From contig NZ_MPPI01000036.1 in assembly GCF_001895925.1 (NCBI RefSeq), positions 1-51,666 on the forward strand: a stretch of DNA of 51,666 bases, written 5' to 3'. How positions within the stretch are numbered: position 1 is the stretch's first letter; each line of letters starts with the position of its first letter. This document shows positions 27,641 to 35,714 of this stretch, piece by piece. Source of the DNA: Phormidesmis priestleyi ULC007 (lineage in GTDB: Bacteria; Cyanobacteriota; Cyanobacteriia; Leptolyngbyales; Leptolyngbyaceae). A program made the translations under genes and the position numbers. Below the pieces are notes generated by a model, which saw only the letters and a program-made list of their open reading frames with translations, did no database searches and was not told the origin of the DNA.

Positions 27641-27705
27641 TTCCTCAGATGGATCAGAGCTAAGAGTTGTGAATTAAATGTCGTGCTTGTTGACCCGAAA
27701 GCCCA

Positions 27706-27843
27706 CCCGGAACTTAAGTTCCGGGCTGATAGCAGAAGTCCATTGAAATGGACTGAAATCCTGACCTAGTGCTCTTCAGAGCACTTTCGCTATGAGCCAG
27801 GAAATTGATTTCCTGGCGGACTCGATCGCAACGAGTTGCGATC
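27706..27843. repeat. Array of five perfect hairpins
   Basis: Five separate palindromes occur in 138 bp. H1 is 27706-27725 (CCCGGAACTT/AAGTTCCGGG). H2 is 27737-27754 (AGTCCATT/AATGGACT). H3 is 27768-27785 (AGTGCTCT/AGAGCACT). H4 is 27796-27817 (GCCAGGAAAT/ATTTCCTGGC). H5 is 27824-27843 (GATCGCAA/TTGCGATC). Arms are 8-10 bases with perfect pairing, loops are 0-4 bases, and spacers are 6-13 bases. The array sits between the MXKDX gene and the thioredoxin-like gene. It may be a structured noncoding or leader RNA, a REP-like mobile array, or an mRNA-stability element. No T-run follows, so simple termination is unlikely. Confidence 0.8.
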
Positions 27844-27887
27844 ACTGACACAGGATTTTGAACATACTCTTCGTTAGAGACAGTCTT

Positions 27888-28520
27888 ATGGACAAACAAT
27901 CGCGTCAGCGTCGTCAATTACTGCTTTATCTGGGGTTAGGTGTTGTCGGTGCAGGAACAGCCACCGCGTTTGGAGTGATTTCTAAAAACGCAAATCCGAC
28001 TGCCGCCATCACAAAGCCGATCGCGCCCGAAACTTCCCATCCAACATCTACGATCGAGCCTGACACCTTAACCTCTGCACGATCCTCCCTCCCAGATTTT
28101 CAGGGAATCAGTCAATGGTTAAATTCGCCTCCAACCTCGATCGCTAGTCTCAAAGGCAACGTCGTCTTGGTGCAATTTTGGACGTTTGCCTGCATCAACT
28201 GTCGGCGCACTTTGCCTTCTGTGGTTCGCTGGCACCAACAATATGCTCAGGCGGGACTAAAAGTGATTGGCATTCATACCCCAGAATTTGCATTTGAGCG
28301 ATACACCAACAACGTCAAACGAGCTTTAAAGCAACATCAAATTACTTACCCAGTGCCGATCGACAACGACTTTAAAACCTGGAAGGCATACAACAATGAG
28401 TATTGGCCTCACCTATTTTTAGCCGATCGTCAAGGTCTCATTCGCTATGACCACATCGGCGAAGGTGCCTATGACACTACTGAACAAATGATTCGGCAAC
28501 TCTTGACAGAAAAAGCCTAA
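27888..28520 (+). CDS. Membrane-anchored thioredoxin-like (TlpA/DipZ-type redoxin)
   Basis: ATG 27888 is taken as the start (MDKQSRQRRQ). The upstream 10 codons of the open frame have no support. An N-terminal anchor (LLLYLGLGVVGAGTATAFGV) leads to a periplasmic thioredoxin fold with WTFACINCRRTLP, in which C102 and C105 form the active CxxC. VIGIHTPEFAFER and the cis-Pro-like YWPHLFLADRQG follow, as in the C-terminal redoxin of DipZ. It is followed 15 bp later by a CcdA transporter, its probable electron donor. Together they would carry reducing power to periplasmic partners. Confidence 0.88.
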   Translation: MDKQSRQRRQLLLYLGLGVVGAGTATAFGVISKNANPTAAITKPIAPETSHPTSTIEPDTLTSARSSLPDFQGISQWLNSPPTSIASLKGNVVLVQFWTFACINCRRTLPSVVRWHQQYAQAGLKVIGIHTPEFAFERYTNNVKRALKQHQITYPVPIDNDFKTWKAYNNEYWPHLFLADRQGLIRYDHIGEGAYDTTEQMIRQLLTEKA

Positions 28521-28535
28521 ATTCAGATTTCACAG

Positions 28536-29225
28536 ATGACTTTTACGCTCTCGACGGGTCTTGCTTTTTTAGCAGGTGGACTCACTGTTCTGTCGCCCTG
28601 TGTTCTACCGATTTTGCCCATTCTGATCGGACGATCGCTGCAATCTCATCGCTATGGCCCGATCGCGTTAGTTACCGGATTGATTGGTGGGTTTGCTGTC
28701 GCCGGAAGTTTGTTAGGCATCACTGCAAGTTGGCTGACTGGGGTTGCCAATGTTTTGCGAATTGGGGCGATCGTACTCCTCTTGCTTCTGGGTATCTTCG
28801 CCATCTTTCCCACTGGGAGCTATCGGATATTTGGCTATTTGCCGATCGCGTGTTGGGTAAAAGAGCCGCCTCGTGTCGGGCTGTGGGGAGAGTTTTGGCT
28901 AGGCACTCAGCTTGGGCTATTATGGACTCCCTGTGCCGGGCCGGTGCTCGGCGGAATTTTAATCTTAGCGGCGGTTGATCATCAAATTACAGGCGCATTT
29001 GGTCTGCTGATCGCTTATGGACTGGGGGCAGCATTACCGCTTTTAGCGATCGCCTATGGGGGACGAACCCTTAGCCAACGTCTAATGGGGCTACGTCGCC
29101 ATAGTGCTATCTTGCAAAAAGTCGGAGGCGTACTTGTGATTGTGACCGCGATCGCAATTCTGCTCGGTTGGGATGTTCAACTTCAGCTTTGGCTGGCTCC
29201 ATTTTTTCCGGTGCCATCTTTATAA
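28536..29225 (+). CDS. CcdA-family thiol-disulfide transporter
   Basis: The 229-residue protein has about six membrane segments. The two redox Cys lie in the paired family motifs LSPCVLPILPI (about 21-31) and WTPCAGPVLGG. CcdA proteins pass electrons from cytoplasmic thioredoxin across the membrane to periplasmic redoxins, often for cytochrome c assembly or oxidative repair. Position between a redoxin and a Mo enzyme set suggests a repair role here. The next gene starts 23 bp after its stop with AGGAG upstream. Confidence 0.88.
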   Translation: MTFTLSTGLAFLAGGLTVLSPCVLPILPILIGRSLQSHRYGPIALVTGLIGGFAVAGSLLGITASWLTGVANVLRIGAIVLLLLLGIFAIFPTGSYRIFGYLPIACWVKEPPRVGLWGEFWLGTQLGLLWTPCAGPVLGGILILAAVDHQITGAFGLLIAYGLGAALPLLAIAYGGRTLSQRLMGLRRHSAILQKVGGVLVIVTAIAILLGWDVQLQLWLAPFFPVPSL

Positions 29226-29248
29226 AATTTAGTCAGGAGCCTCGATCG

Positions 29249-29857
29249 ATGACTTCTTCGGTGACTGCTAAACGTCCAAAATCTCCACCCGTACCGACTC
29301 AGGCAATTTTGGCAAAGACTTTTCACTGGGTTAACATTCTCAGTTTGCTAGTGATGTTGACTAGCGGATTGCAAATTTATAATGCTAATCCTGTGTTTGG
29401 GGGGCGTGGCGGCTGGCATTTTCCAGATTTTTTATTGTTGGGTGGATGGTTAGGCGGTGGGCGTAATTGGCATTTTGCAGCGATGTGGTTTTATTCGCTA
29501 AATTTATTGTTTTATGGGTTATATATTCTGATATCTCACCGTTGGAAAAAGCGATTTGCGAGTAGTAGCGATCTCAAAGCTTTGCAAGTGAGCCAAAATG
29601 TCAAACGTAAAAATTATGCGTTACATCGATTAATCTATACCATCATCATCCCAGTGTTGCTGCTTGCAATTCTGTCAGGGTTAGCAATGTATAAACCTGT
29701 TCAGTTTCATTGGTTAGCTGGATTGTTTGGAAGTTGGCAAACGCTGCGAACCATCCATTTCATTACCGTTCCCATAGTCATTTTATTTACGGTGGTGCAT
29801 TCTTTATTAGCGCTTACCGTTGGCAGCACTCGCCTCGTTAAATCTATGTTTCTCTAG
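29249..29857 (+). CDS. Cytochrome b (b561/YedZ-like membrane subunit)
   Basis: The start is ATG 29249, with AGGAG at 29235-29239. The 202-residue protein has about four membrane helices, and the likely haem His are in FHWVNILSLLV, HFAAMWFYSLN, LHRLIYTIIIP and IHFITVPIVILFTVVHSLL. It belongs to the cytochrome b/b6 N-terminal type that serves Mo oxidoreductases and Ni-Fe hydrogenases. It lies 10 bp before the molybdopterin protein, so it should be its electron partner, comparable in role to MsrQ/YedZ. Confidence 0.85.
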   Translation: MTSSVTAKRPKSPPVPTQAILAKTFHWVNILSLLVMLTSGLQIYNANPVFGGRGGWHFPDFLLLGGWLGGGRNWHFAAMWFYSLNLLFYGLYILISHRWKKRFASSSDLKALQVSQNVKRKNYALHRLIYTIIIPVLLLAILSGLAMYKPVQFHWLAGLFGSWQTLRTIHFITVPIVILFTVVHSLLALTVGSTRLVKSMFL

Positions 29858-29867
29858 AGGTTATCTG

Positions 29868-30575
29868 ATGACTTTTAAACCCGTGATATCTCGTCGTCAA
29901 CTCTTGCAGTGGTCAGGGCTTTCGGGTGCCAGCTTGCTGCTGGGTGGATGTGCGACTAGCTTATTTTCAGAGCAAGTAGGTCAGGCATTTGAGCCACTTA
30001 ACCAAAATCTTCAGGCGCTGCTGTTGAGTCAAAAACCTGTGCCTGAGTTTCCGACTAGCGCGATCGAGCCAAATAAACTGCTGATTAACACTTTCGATAC
30101 GACTCCGCAGATCGATCCGCTTCAGTTCCGCTTGCAGATTCAGGGAGAAGTCAATCACCCAATGCAGCTAAGTTTAGCCGATCTGCAAACCATGCCCCTC
30201 ACGTCGATGGTGATCCGCCATGTGTGTGTCGAAGGCTGGGCCGCGATCGTGCAGTGGGGCGGCGTTCGATTGCAAGATTTAATTCATTTGGCACAACCTA
30301 AATCAAATGTTCGCTATGTTTATTTCAAGTCAGCCGATGGCTATTATGAAAGCTGGGATTTAGCCTCTGCGGTGCATCCTCAAACGCTCATGGTTTATCA
30401 GAAAAATGGGGCACCGCTCTCGATCGAAAATGGGGCACCGTTACGTCTCGCATCTCCGGTCAAACTTGGCTATAAACAAAGTAAATGGGTGACTCAAATT
30501 ACCCTGTTGAGCCAACTAATGCCGATGAAAGGCTATTGGGAAGATCAGGGCTATGAGTGGTTTGGAGGACTGTAG
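29868..30575 (+). CDS. Tat-exported molybdopterin oxidoreductase (sulfite oxidase/MsrP type)
   Basis: ATG 29868 gives 235 residues. The N-terminus has a twin-arginine signal (ISRRQLLQWSG) with a lipobox-like LLLGGC. The sulfite-oxidase-fold Mo domain follows; the Mo-ligating Cys is in VIRHVCVEGWAA, and the typical VQWGGVRLQDLI, YVYFKSADGYYESW, GAPLRLASPVKLGYKQSKW and WEDQGYEW blocks are present. Relatives include MsrP (YedY), which reduces periplasmic protein Met sulfoxide, and small sulfite-oxidase-like enzymes. The Met-rich lipoprotein and thiol relay upstream favour methionine sulfoxide repair, but this is inference. Confidence 0.9.
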   Translation: MTFKPVISRRQLLQWSGLSGASLLLGGCATSLFSEQVGQAFEPLNQNLQALLLSQKPVPEFPTSAIEPNKLLINTFDTTPQIDPLQFRLQIQGEVNHPMQLSLADLQTMPLTSMVIRHVCVEGWAAIVQWGGVRLQDLIHLAQPKSNVRYVYFKSADGYYESWDLASAVHPQTLMVYQKNGAPLSIENGAPLRLASPVKLGYKQSKWVTQITLLSQLMPMKGYWEDQGYEWFGGL

Positions 30576-30597
30576 AAAAATTCTGAATCAGTGACGA

Positions 30598-30689
30598 TAT
30601 AGCAATCCTAAATGAATTGGGGGATGGGCATCTCGCTCGTACAGGCTGGAGGCCTGTCCCATTCTTACAACTGAAATAGGATTGCTATA
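30598..30689. repeat. 92-bp MITE-like element
   Basis: Terminal inverted repeats TATAGCAATCCTA (30598-30610) and TAGGATTGCTATA (30677-30689) are perfect over 13 bases and enclose an inner stem ACAGGC/GCCTGT. The left end recurs at 5848-5867. It lies between the Mo oxidoreductase and the sensor kinase and may separate them transcriptionally. Confidence 0.75.
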
Positions 30690-30727
30690 GTGATCGTGTG
30701 TGACTCATCGTAGGTGTCTACTCTTCA

Positions 30728-32194
30728 ATGCAACTGATTCGCCAAATTCAAGAGAAAATCCGCCAACTCAGGCGTAATCACCTCGATCCATCCTCGCTTC
30801 AGTTTCGCCTGACGATCGAGATCGCAGCGCTGTCAATTTTGGGCTTGAGCAGTGTTGCCATCTGGACGAGTTGGAAAATGCAGCAAATCTTGATTGCCAC
30901 GCACACGCAAAATGTGGAGTATATTGCGAGTCGCTTTCCTCGTGATGTGCAGCTTTATAGCGAGATGTTGCCGATCGAAGCTGGGTTGCAAAAGACGATT
31001 AACAATGTCTCTGTTCCGGGGTTGCTAATTTGGGTAAAAAATCCTGATGGCAAACTGTTGGCTCAATCGGCAGATTTCAATTCTATCTTTACCGCCAAAG
31101 CTGAGTTGATGTCTCTTGCAGAAATGCCACTCCAGCCCCAGGTCTATCGAGCGGGCGATCGTTACCTGGTTTTATATCAAGGGACTGTGGCGGTGAAGGG
31201 TACTCGGCTGGGCAAAGTATACATGGCACAAGACATCACCGCAGGTCAGCATGAACTGATGACTGCCATTCAAAGTCTAGCTCTGGTGTGTACGATTTCA
31301 ACTGTTGTCATGATGATTGCGATCTCGCTACGAATTCGCCGCGCTCTCCAGCCGTTACACGAGATGAGTCAGATGGCTGGCATCATTTCAGCCGAAGATT
31401 TAGGAGAGGCAAAGCTGCAATTACGCCACGCGCCGAGTGAAGTTAAAGAGCTTGCAAATACTTTTAACATGATGCTGTCTCGCCTCTCAGAATCATGGGA
31501 GCAACAGCGTCAATTTGTCAGTAATGTTTCCCATGAGTTACGCACGCCGCTCACAGTGGTGTCAGGCTATCTGCAAAGTCTATTGCGACGCAGCAACAAT
31601 TTAACTGACTATCAGCGAGAGGCATTAGAAACAGCCTCGTCTGAAGCCGATCGTACCATTCATCTCCTCCAAGATTTGCTAGATCTGGCACGAGCAGACA
31701 GTGGTTATGTGCAGTTTAATTTAGAATCGATCACGCTCAACGATCTGCTGATAGAAGTCGCAGAGATGTCAGAAAAGTTTAGCAGTCGTGCCATCATTCT
31801 GAATGCAGAACGATCGATCAAAGCTATCGCCGATCGCAGCCGATTAAAACGAATTTTAATCAACCTAATTGATAACGCGGTGAAATATTCTGAACCCGAC
31901 CAGCCGATTACTTTAACGCTAGAGCAAACCGATCAACAAGCTCTGATTCAGGTTCACGATCGCGGTGTGGGCATTCCCCTTCACGACCAAACCCGCATCT
32001 TTGAGCGATTTTATCGAGTCGATGAATCTCGTGCCCGCTTCCCCCTGCGAGGATCTGTAGAGCAATCAAGCGGCGGATATGGACTAGGATTAGCGATCGT
32101 CAAGACGCTAGTAGAAGGCATGAACGGCAGCATTCACGTCAGGTCAAAGCTTGGAGAAGGCAGCACATTTACGGTCGCGCTACCTCGGTCTTAG
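30728..32194 (+). CDS. Membrane sensor histidine kinase
   Basis: The 488-residue protein has a first membrane segment near residues 31-52 and a periplasmic sensing region of about 120 residues. A second segment (LALVCTISTVVMMIAISL) leads to HAMP, then HisKA with FVSNVSHELRTPLTVV (H269). A HATPase_c domain follows with LINLIDNAVKYS, HDRGVGIP, RIFERFYR and GGYGLGLAIVK. No response regulator is adjacent on either strand, so its partner is elsewhere. Its place behind the redox module suggests that it may sense periplasmic stress for that operon, but a repeat element intervenes and this is only positional. Confidence 0.92.
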   Translation: MQLIRQIQEKIRQLRRNHLDPSSLQFRLTIEIAALSILGLSSVAIWTSWKMQQILIATHTQNVEYIASRFPRDVQLYSEMLPIEAGLQKTINNVSVPGLLIWVKNPDGKLLAQSADFNSIFTAKAELMSLAEMPLQPQVYRAGDRYLVLYQGTVAVKGTRLGKVYMAQDITAGQHELMTAIQSLALVCTISTVVMMIAISLRIRRALQPLHEMSQMAGIISAEDLGEAKLQLRHAPSEVKELANTFNMMLSRLSESWEQQRQFVSNVSHELRTPLTVVSGYLQSLLRRSNNLTDYQREALETASSEADRTIHLLQDLLDLARADSGYVQFNLESITLNDLLIEVAEMSEKFSSRAIILNAERSIKAIADRSRLKRILINLIDNAVKYSEPDQPITLTLEQTDQQALIQVHDRGVGIPLHDQTRIFERFYRVDESRARFPLRGSVEQSSGGYGLGLAIVKTLVEGMNGSIHVRSKLGEGSTFTVALPRS

Positions 32195-32309
32195 ATCTAA
32201 TTCGTATTGCTTTTCTGCTTGCTCCCCAAAAACTCCCGTGTAGCTTTGAGACGCTTACCGAGTGAAGTATCCAGCCTGTCTATAAATCACTGCTATAGCG
32301 ATCGCAGCA

Positions 32310-33110
32310 TTAGATGATTGCTACTCGATCGCCGCGTCGAATCGTGCCGCCCTGCACCACGCTAGCGTAGATGCCGACGTGACCTTGATTGTGTCGGACG
32401 ATCGTTCGCAGAATGTCTACATCATTGGGTAGTTCAGACTGCGGCATCGTAGTCATAACGCAGCGCGGACAGGGTTCAGTAATGTTGAGGCGGACTTGAT
32501 CGCCGATCACCAAAGTCTTACCCACCCAGTCATTTTCCACAAACCCCGTTGCGCCGCTGATGGGCTGAATCACAAAGTTGGGGCGAAATCGTCGCGTCTC
32601 AAATCTCGACGTGGGCTTGAGAGACTGAAACTGATTGAGCGTTGCAGTCGTGAGCAGATGCACGGTTGCGGCATCAAAGAACGTGTTGGGGCGAATCGCG
32701 GCATTTGTCTCGGTGTTGGCATCCGGGATGTCTGCGATGTCAGGCGTGTACATCTCGATGCTGGGTGCTTCAGGAGGAGCGATCGAGAGCTTCACTTTGC
32801 GCCCAAAGGCTTGAGACAAAATTTCATTCACGTCAGCGGCATTGCCCATGACGATCGAGCCATCCGGTAAGGTGATTTTCACTTGGGTTGGAGAATCAAG
32901 CGCGGCACGGCAGTCAAACAAAACGCCCCATTTGCGCGGCAGTTTAGCGCTGATGATCGCACCTGTTTCGGCATCGACTAAGGCAAAGGCGCGATCGCCC
33001 ATCAGTCCCCGTTCCATTACTTCGGTGGTGTTGAGTTCTTCGCCCAACATCGACTTGACTGGATATCGCCACATTGAGACGATCGAACCGACTACTGCTG
33101 CATCCGACAT
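32310..33110 (-). CDS. MOSC domain protein
   Basis: I choose ATG 33110 because GGGAG lies 7 bases upstream; the frame is open to 33134. The 266-residue protein has an N-terminal MOSC_N beta-barrel (SMWRYPVKSMLGEELN, GLMGDRAFALVD) and a C-terminal MOSC domain with the conserved Cys in NITEPCPRCVMTT and GHVGIYASVVQGGTIRRGD. Such proteins bind or transfer sulfur or the Mo cofactor (YiiM, mARC types). The proximity to a Mo oxidoreductase is suggestive, though the gene is convergent with the kinase and not in its operon. Confidence 0.88.
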   Translation of the reverse strand: MSDAAVVGSIVSMWRYPVKSMLGEELNTTEVMERGLMGDRAFALVDAETGAIISAKLPRKWGVLFDCRAALDSPTQVKITLPDGSIVMGNAADVNEILSQAFGRKVKLSIAPPEAPSIEMYTPDIADIPDANTETNAAIRPNTFFDAATVHLLTTATLNQFQSLKPTSRFETRRFRPNFVIQPISGATGFVENDWVGKTLVIGDQVRLNITEPCPRCVMTTMPQSELPNDVDILRTIVRHNQGHVGIYASVVQGGTIRRGDRVAII

Positions 33111-33468
33111 CACTAAACTCCCAATTTCTGCCATTCAAAAGACCGTAACATGAGCGATCGACTGCGATCGCTCATCACGAACGAATATTAACTACTGCCC
33201 TACCAAAATCTTTCAGCGTCGATAAAAAGCTTGAACTGCTTTAGAGGTTGAATTGTGGGGATTGGAAGGCGATCGCCACAATCACATAACTTTACTCTTG
33301 CCCAAGTGAAAATTTACGGAATTGCGTTGCATAACGTTGTAAACATGGGAGTAAATAAATCTAAGAGCGACAGTGGAGAATTTCCATCTCTCCAGCGCTC
33401 GTCTTAAGCCTCACAAGCCAGTTCGTTGGCTGCCCCTAACCGAGAACATCTGTTTGGAGGAACTCAAA
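33111..33468. promoter_or_regulatory. Intergenic region upstream of grpE-like gene, with hairpin 33150-33175
   Basis: This 358-bp region separates the MOSC gene (minus) from the chaperone-CHAT cluster (plus). A perfect hairpin ATGAGCGATCG-ACTG-CGATCGCTCAT at 33150-33175 incorporates overlapping HIP1 sites. A HIP1 at 33269-33278 is the last one before a 3.8-kb stretch lacking it. GCATAACGTTGTAAACATGG near 33330 may hold the promoter. I see no CIRCE-like heat-shock element. GGAGG at 33457-33461 is the ribosome binding site of the next gene. Confidence 0.5.
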
Positions 33469-34146
33469 ATGGAACAAGAGAAAGCCCCCGACAATAAGCC
33501 AAAGCAAGACACTGAAAGTCAGGATATAGACAGACAGATCCTTGAGTCCGTGAATAACTCGGAAAACGAGCCAGAGCCGATCCAGGCTGGACAATCTAAT
33601 GTCGAAGAGCTTGAGCCTAACTATCCTTCTATTCTTGACAAGCTCGATCAACTAAACGTTCTGTTTCAGGAAAAAATTCAAGACGACACCACCAAGGCAG
33701 TTTTGTTCGATCGGCTTTATAACCAGTTAACGGCTTATCGTGATGATTTTGTCTTTAAACACGTCATACAGCGAGTGTTGAAGGATCTGCTTCGGTTGTT
33801 TGACACCCTTGAAGATACTCTTGACGAAACAACGTTAGCGAATATGCAGCGAGAAGATTTGATTAGTCGGCTCCAGAGTTTTCAGGCACAGATGCTTAAG
33901 ACGTTGGAGAGACAGGAGGTTGAGCTAATCAAACACAACGGCTCCATGCGGTTTGATGAAGCCACCCAAGAGGCAATAGATGTTCGGTTAGTCCATTCAC
34001 CAGAAGACGATCAGAAAGTACTTAAAGTCCATCGGCAAGGATTTAAATACCGTGACAGCCTTCTACGACCAGAACAGGTGATTGTCGGCAGGTATGAAGG
34101 GCAAACCGTGTCTGAAGCTACAACGGATTCCAGTCAGCAGTTCTAG
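33469..34146 (+). CDS. GrpE-like nucleotide exchange factor
   Basis: ATG 33469 follows GGAGG by 7 bases; the frame before it is not family-like. The 225-residue protein has an acidic disordered N-terminus (about 1-60). A long helical/coiled-coil part (ILDKLDQLNVLFQEKIQDD, FKHVIQRVLKDLLRLFDTLED) and a C-terminal beta-wing (VRLVHSPEDDQKVL, YRDSLLRPEQVIVGRYEG) match GrpE. GrpE releases ADP from Hsp70. This copy is divergent and is followed 21 bp later by a variant Hsp70, so it seems to be a dedicated paralogue rather than the housekeeping GrpE. Confidence 0.8.
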   Translation: MEQEKAPDNKPKQDTESQDIDRQILESVNNSENEPEPIQAGQSNVEELEPNYPSILDKLDQLNVLFQEKIQDDTTKAVLFDRLYNQLTAYRDDFVFKHVIQRVLKDLLRLFDTLEDTLDETTLANMQREDLISRLQSFQAQMLKTLERQEVELIKHNGSMRFDEATQEAIDVRLVHSPEDDQKVLKVHRQGFKYRDSLLRPEQVIVGRYEGQTVSEATTDSSQQF

Positions 34147-34167
34147 TCACCCAAAAGGAGAAAAAAT

Positions 34168-35700
34168 ATGGCTAAGGTTATTGGCATCGATTTGGGAACA
34201 ACCATGTCAGCTATGGCGTATGTGAATGAGCATGGGCAAGCTGAGATCATCAAAAATGCGGAAGGACAGAATATTACACCCTCTGTTGTCAGGTTTGGGA
34301 AGAACGATCAGGTGGCAGTAGGTCGGACAGCCAAAAATGCCGCCGTTGCCCAGCCTAAAAATGTGGTTCAGTTTATCAAGAGTCGTATGTCTGACCCAGA
34401 CTACTTGACCCCACCAGATGACAGTGGTACGACTCACCGACCGGAGGAGATTTCTGCACTAATTCTCAAGAATCTGAAGCAGGATGCTGAAAAAGCTTTA
34501 GGAGAGGTGGTGACAAAGGCAGTGATCACAGTGCCTGCCTATTTTGGGGATTTGGAGCGGCAAAGGACAAAACAGGCTGGAGGGATTGCAGGTTTTGAAG
34601 TACTGGATATCATTGATGAACCAACTGCGGCTGCTATTGCCTATGGCATCAAACAAACACAGGAAAACATGACCATCCTGGTTTATGACCTAGGTGGTGG
34701 AACCTTTGATGTCACAGTTCTACGAGTGGTTGGTGGAGGAGAACTCAAGGTGCTGGCTACTGAAGGCAATAAATCGCTGGGTGGCACATATTTTGATGAA
34801 GCGATCTGCAATTTTTTTGCTGAACAGTTTAGGTCAACTCACCAAGCTGATCCCCTAGAAAATCTTAGAACATATCAAGACTTCCGCAATAAAGCCGAAG
34901 TTGCCAAGGTAGACCTGTCTAAAGATGTGGAGATCTATATAAATCTCACCGCAGAGGGGAAGGTATTAGATATTGAGCTGACGAGAGAACAAGTTGAAAA
35001 CCTGATTACTTCTGATATTGATCAAACTCAGGTTTTAACTGAGAAGGTGCTAGAAGCTGCTGCACTGAAATGGGGCAACGTGGACAAGGTGCTGTTGGTA
35101 GGCGGCTCAACCCGCATTCCGCTAGTGCAAAAGATGGTTAAAGCTCTGACGGGCAAAGAACCAGAAACAGGGATTAACCCAGATGAAGTTGTGGCAATGG
35201 GTGCAGCAATTTATGCGGCGGGTCTAGGAGGAATAACCTTACGAGGTGCAGGTGGTAAAGCGATTGCCGCTCCCAAAGTCCGCAATGTAACGGCCCACTC
35301 ATTGGGCATCATTGCTAAGAACGATGCCGAGGAAGATATCAACTTCAAGTTGATTCAGAAAAACTCTGAAATTCCAGCAGAAGGGGAAGGAATTTTCACC
35401 ACCTTTGAAGACAATCAAACAGAAGCCCGCATCCAGATCGTTCAGGGAGAAGATGAGAACCCTGAATATTGCACCAAAGTCGGCGATGCAGGCGTGTTGA
35501 CAGGAATTCCTCCCAAATCCAAAGGGACAGCCAAGATTCAAGTGCGGTTGGGTTATGACAAATCAGGCATGGTTCGGCTCCATGCTAAAGAGTTGGAGTC
35601 TGGGGTTGAACTTGTTGCAAATATCGAAAATCATGCGCTGCTGTCTGGGGAAGAGATGAGAAAAGTGACTGCGAAAGTACAAGGGCTACGAGTAACCTGA
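34168..35700 (+). CDS. Lidless Hsp70 (DnaK-like) chaperone
   Basis: The 510-residue protein has a complete Hsp70 ATPase domain: IGIDLGTTMSAMAY, VITVPAYFGDLERQ, IIDEPTAAAIAYG, VYDLGGGTFDVTVL and VLLVGGSTRIPLVQ. A linker and a beta substrate-binding region follow (about 365-490; TAHSLGIIAKNDAEED, GIPPKSKGTAKIQVRLGYDKSGMVRLHA). It ends at about residue 510, so the alpha-helical lid and the C-terminal tail of DnaK are absent. Lidless Hsp70s have fast substrate exchange. Its stop overlaps the GAGGAG of the next gene, indicating one transcript with grpE, J-like and CHAT genes. Confidence 0.9.
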   Translation: MAKVIGIDLGTTMSAMAYVNEHGQAEIIKNAEGQNITPSVVRFGKNDQVAVGRTAKNAAVAQPKNVVQFIKSRMSDPDYLTPPDDSGTTHRPEEISALILKNLKQDAEKALGEVVTKAVITVPAYFGDLERQRTKQAGGIAGFEVLDIIDEPTAAAIAYGIKQTQENMTILVYDLGGGTFDVTVLRVVGGGELKVLATEGNKSLGGTYFDEAICNFFAEQFRSTHQADPLENLRTYQDFRNKAEVAKVDLSKDVEIYINLTAEGKVLDIELTREQVENLITSDIDQTQVLTEKVLEAAALKWGNVDKVLLVGGSTRIPLVQKMVKALTGKEPETGINPDEVVAMGAAIYAAGLGGITLRGAGGKAIAAPKVRNVTAHSLGIIAKNDAEEDINFKLIQKNSEIPAEGEGIFTTFEDNQTEARIQIVQGEDENPEYCTKVGDAGVLTGIPPKSKGTAKIQVRLGYDKSGMVRLHAKELESGVELVANIENHALLSGEEMRKVTAKVQGLRVT

Positions 35701-35714
35701 GGAGTAAATTGATC

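Noticed and set aside
27706-27843. CRISPR array
   Set aside because: The palindromes differ in sequence from one another, and there are no equal repeats or spacers; no cas genes are near.
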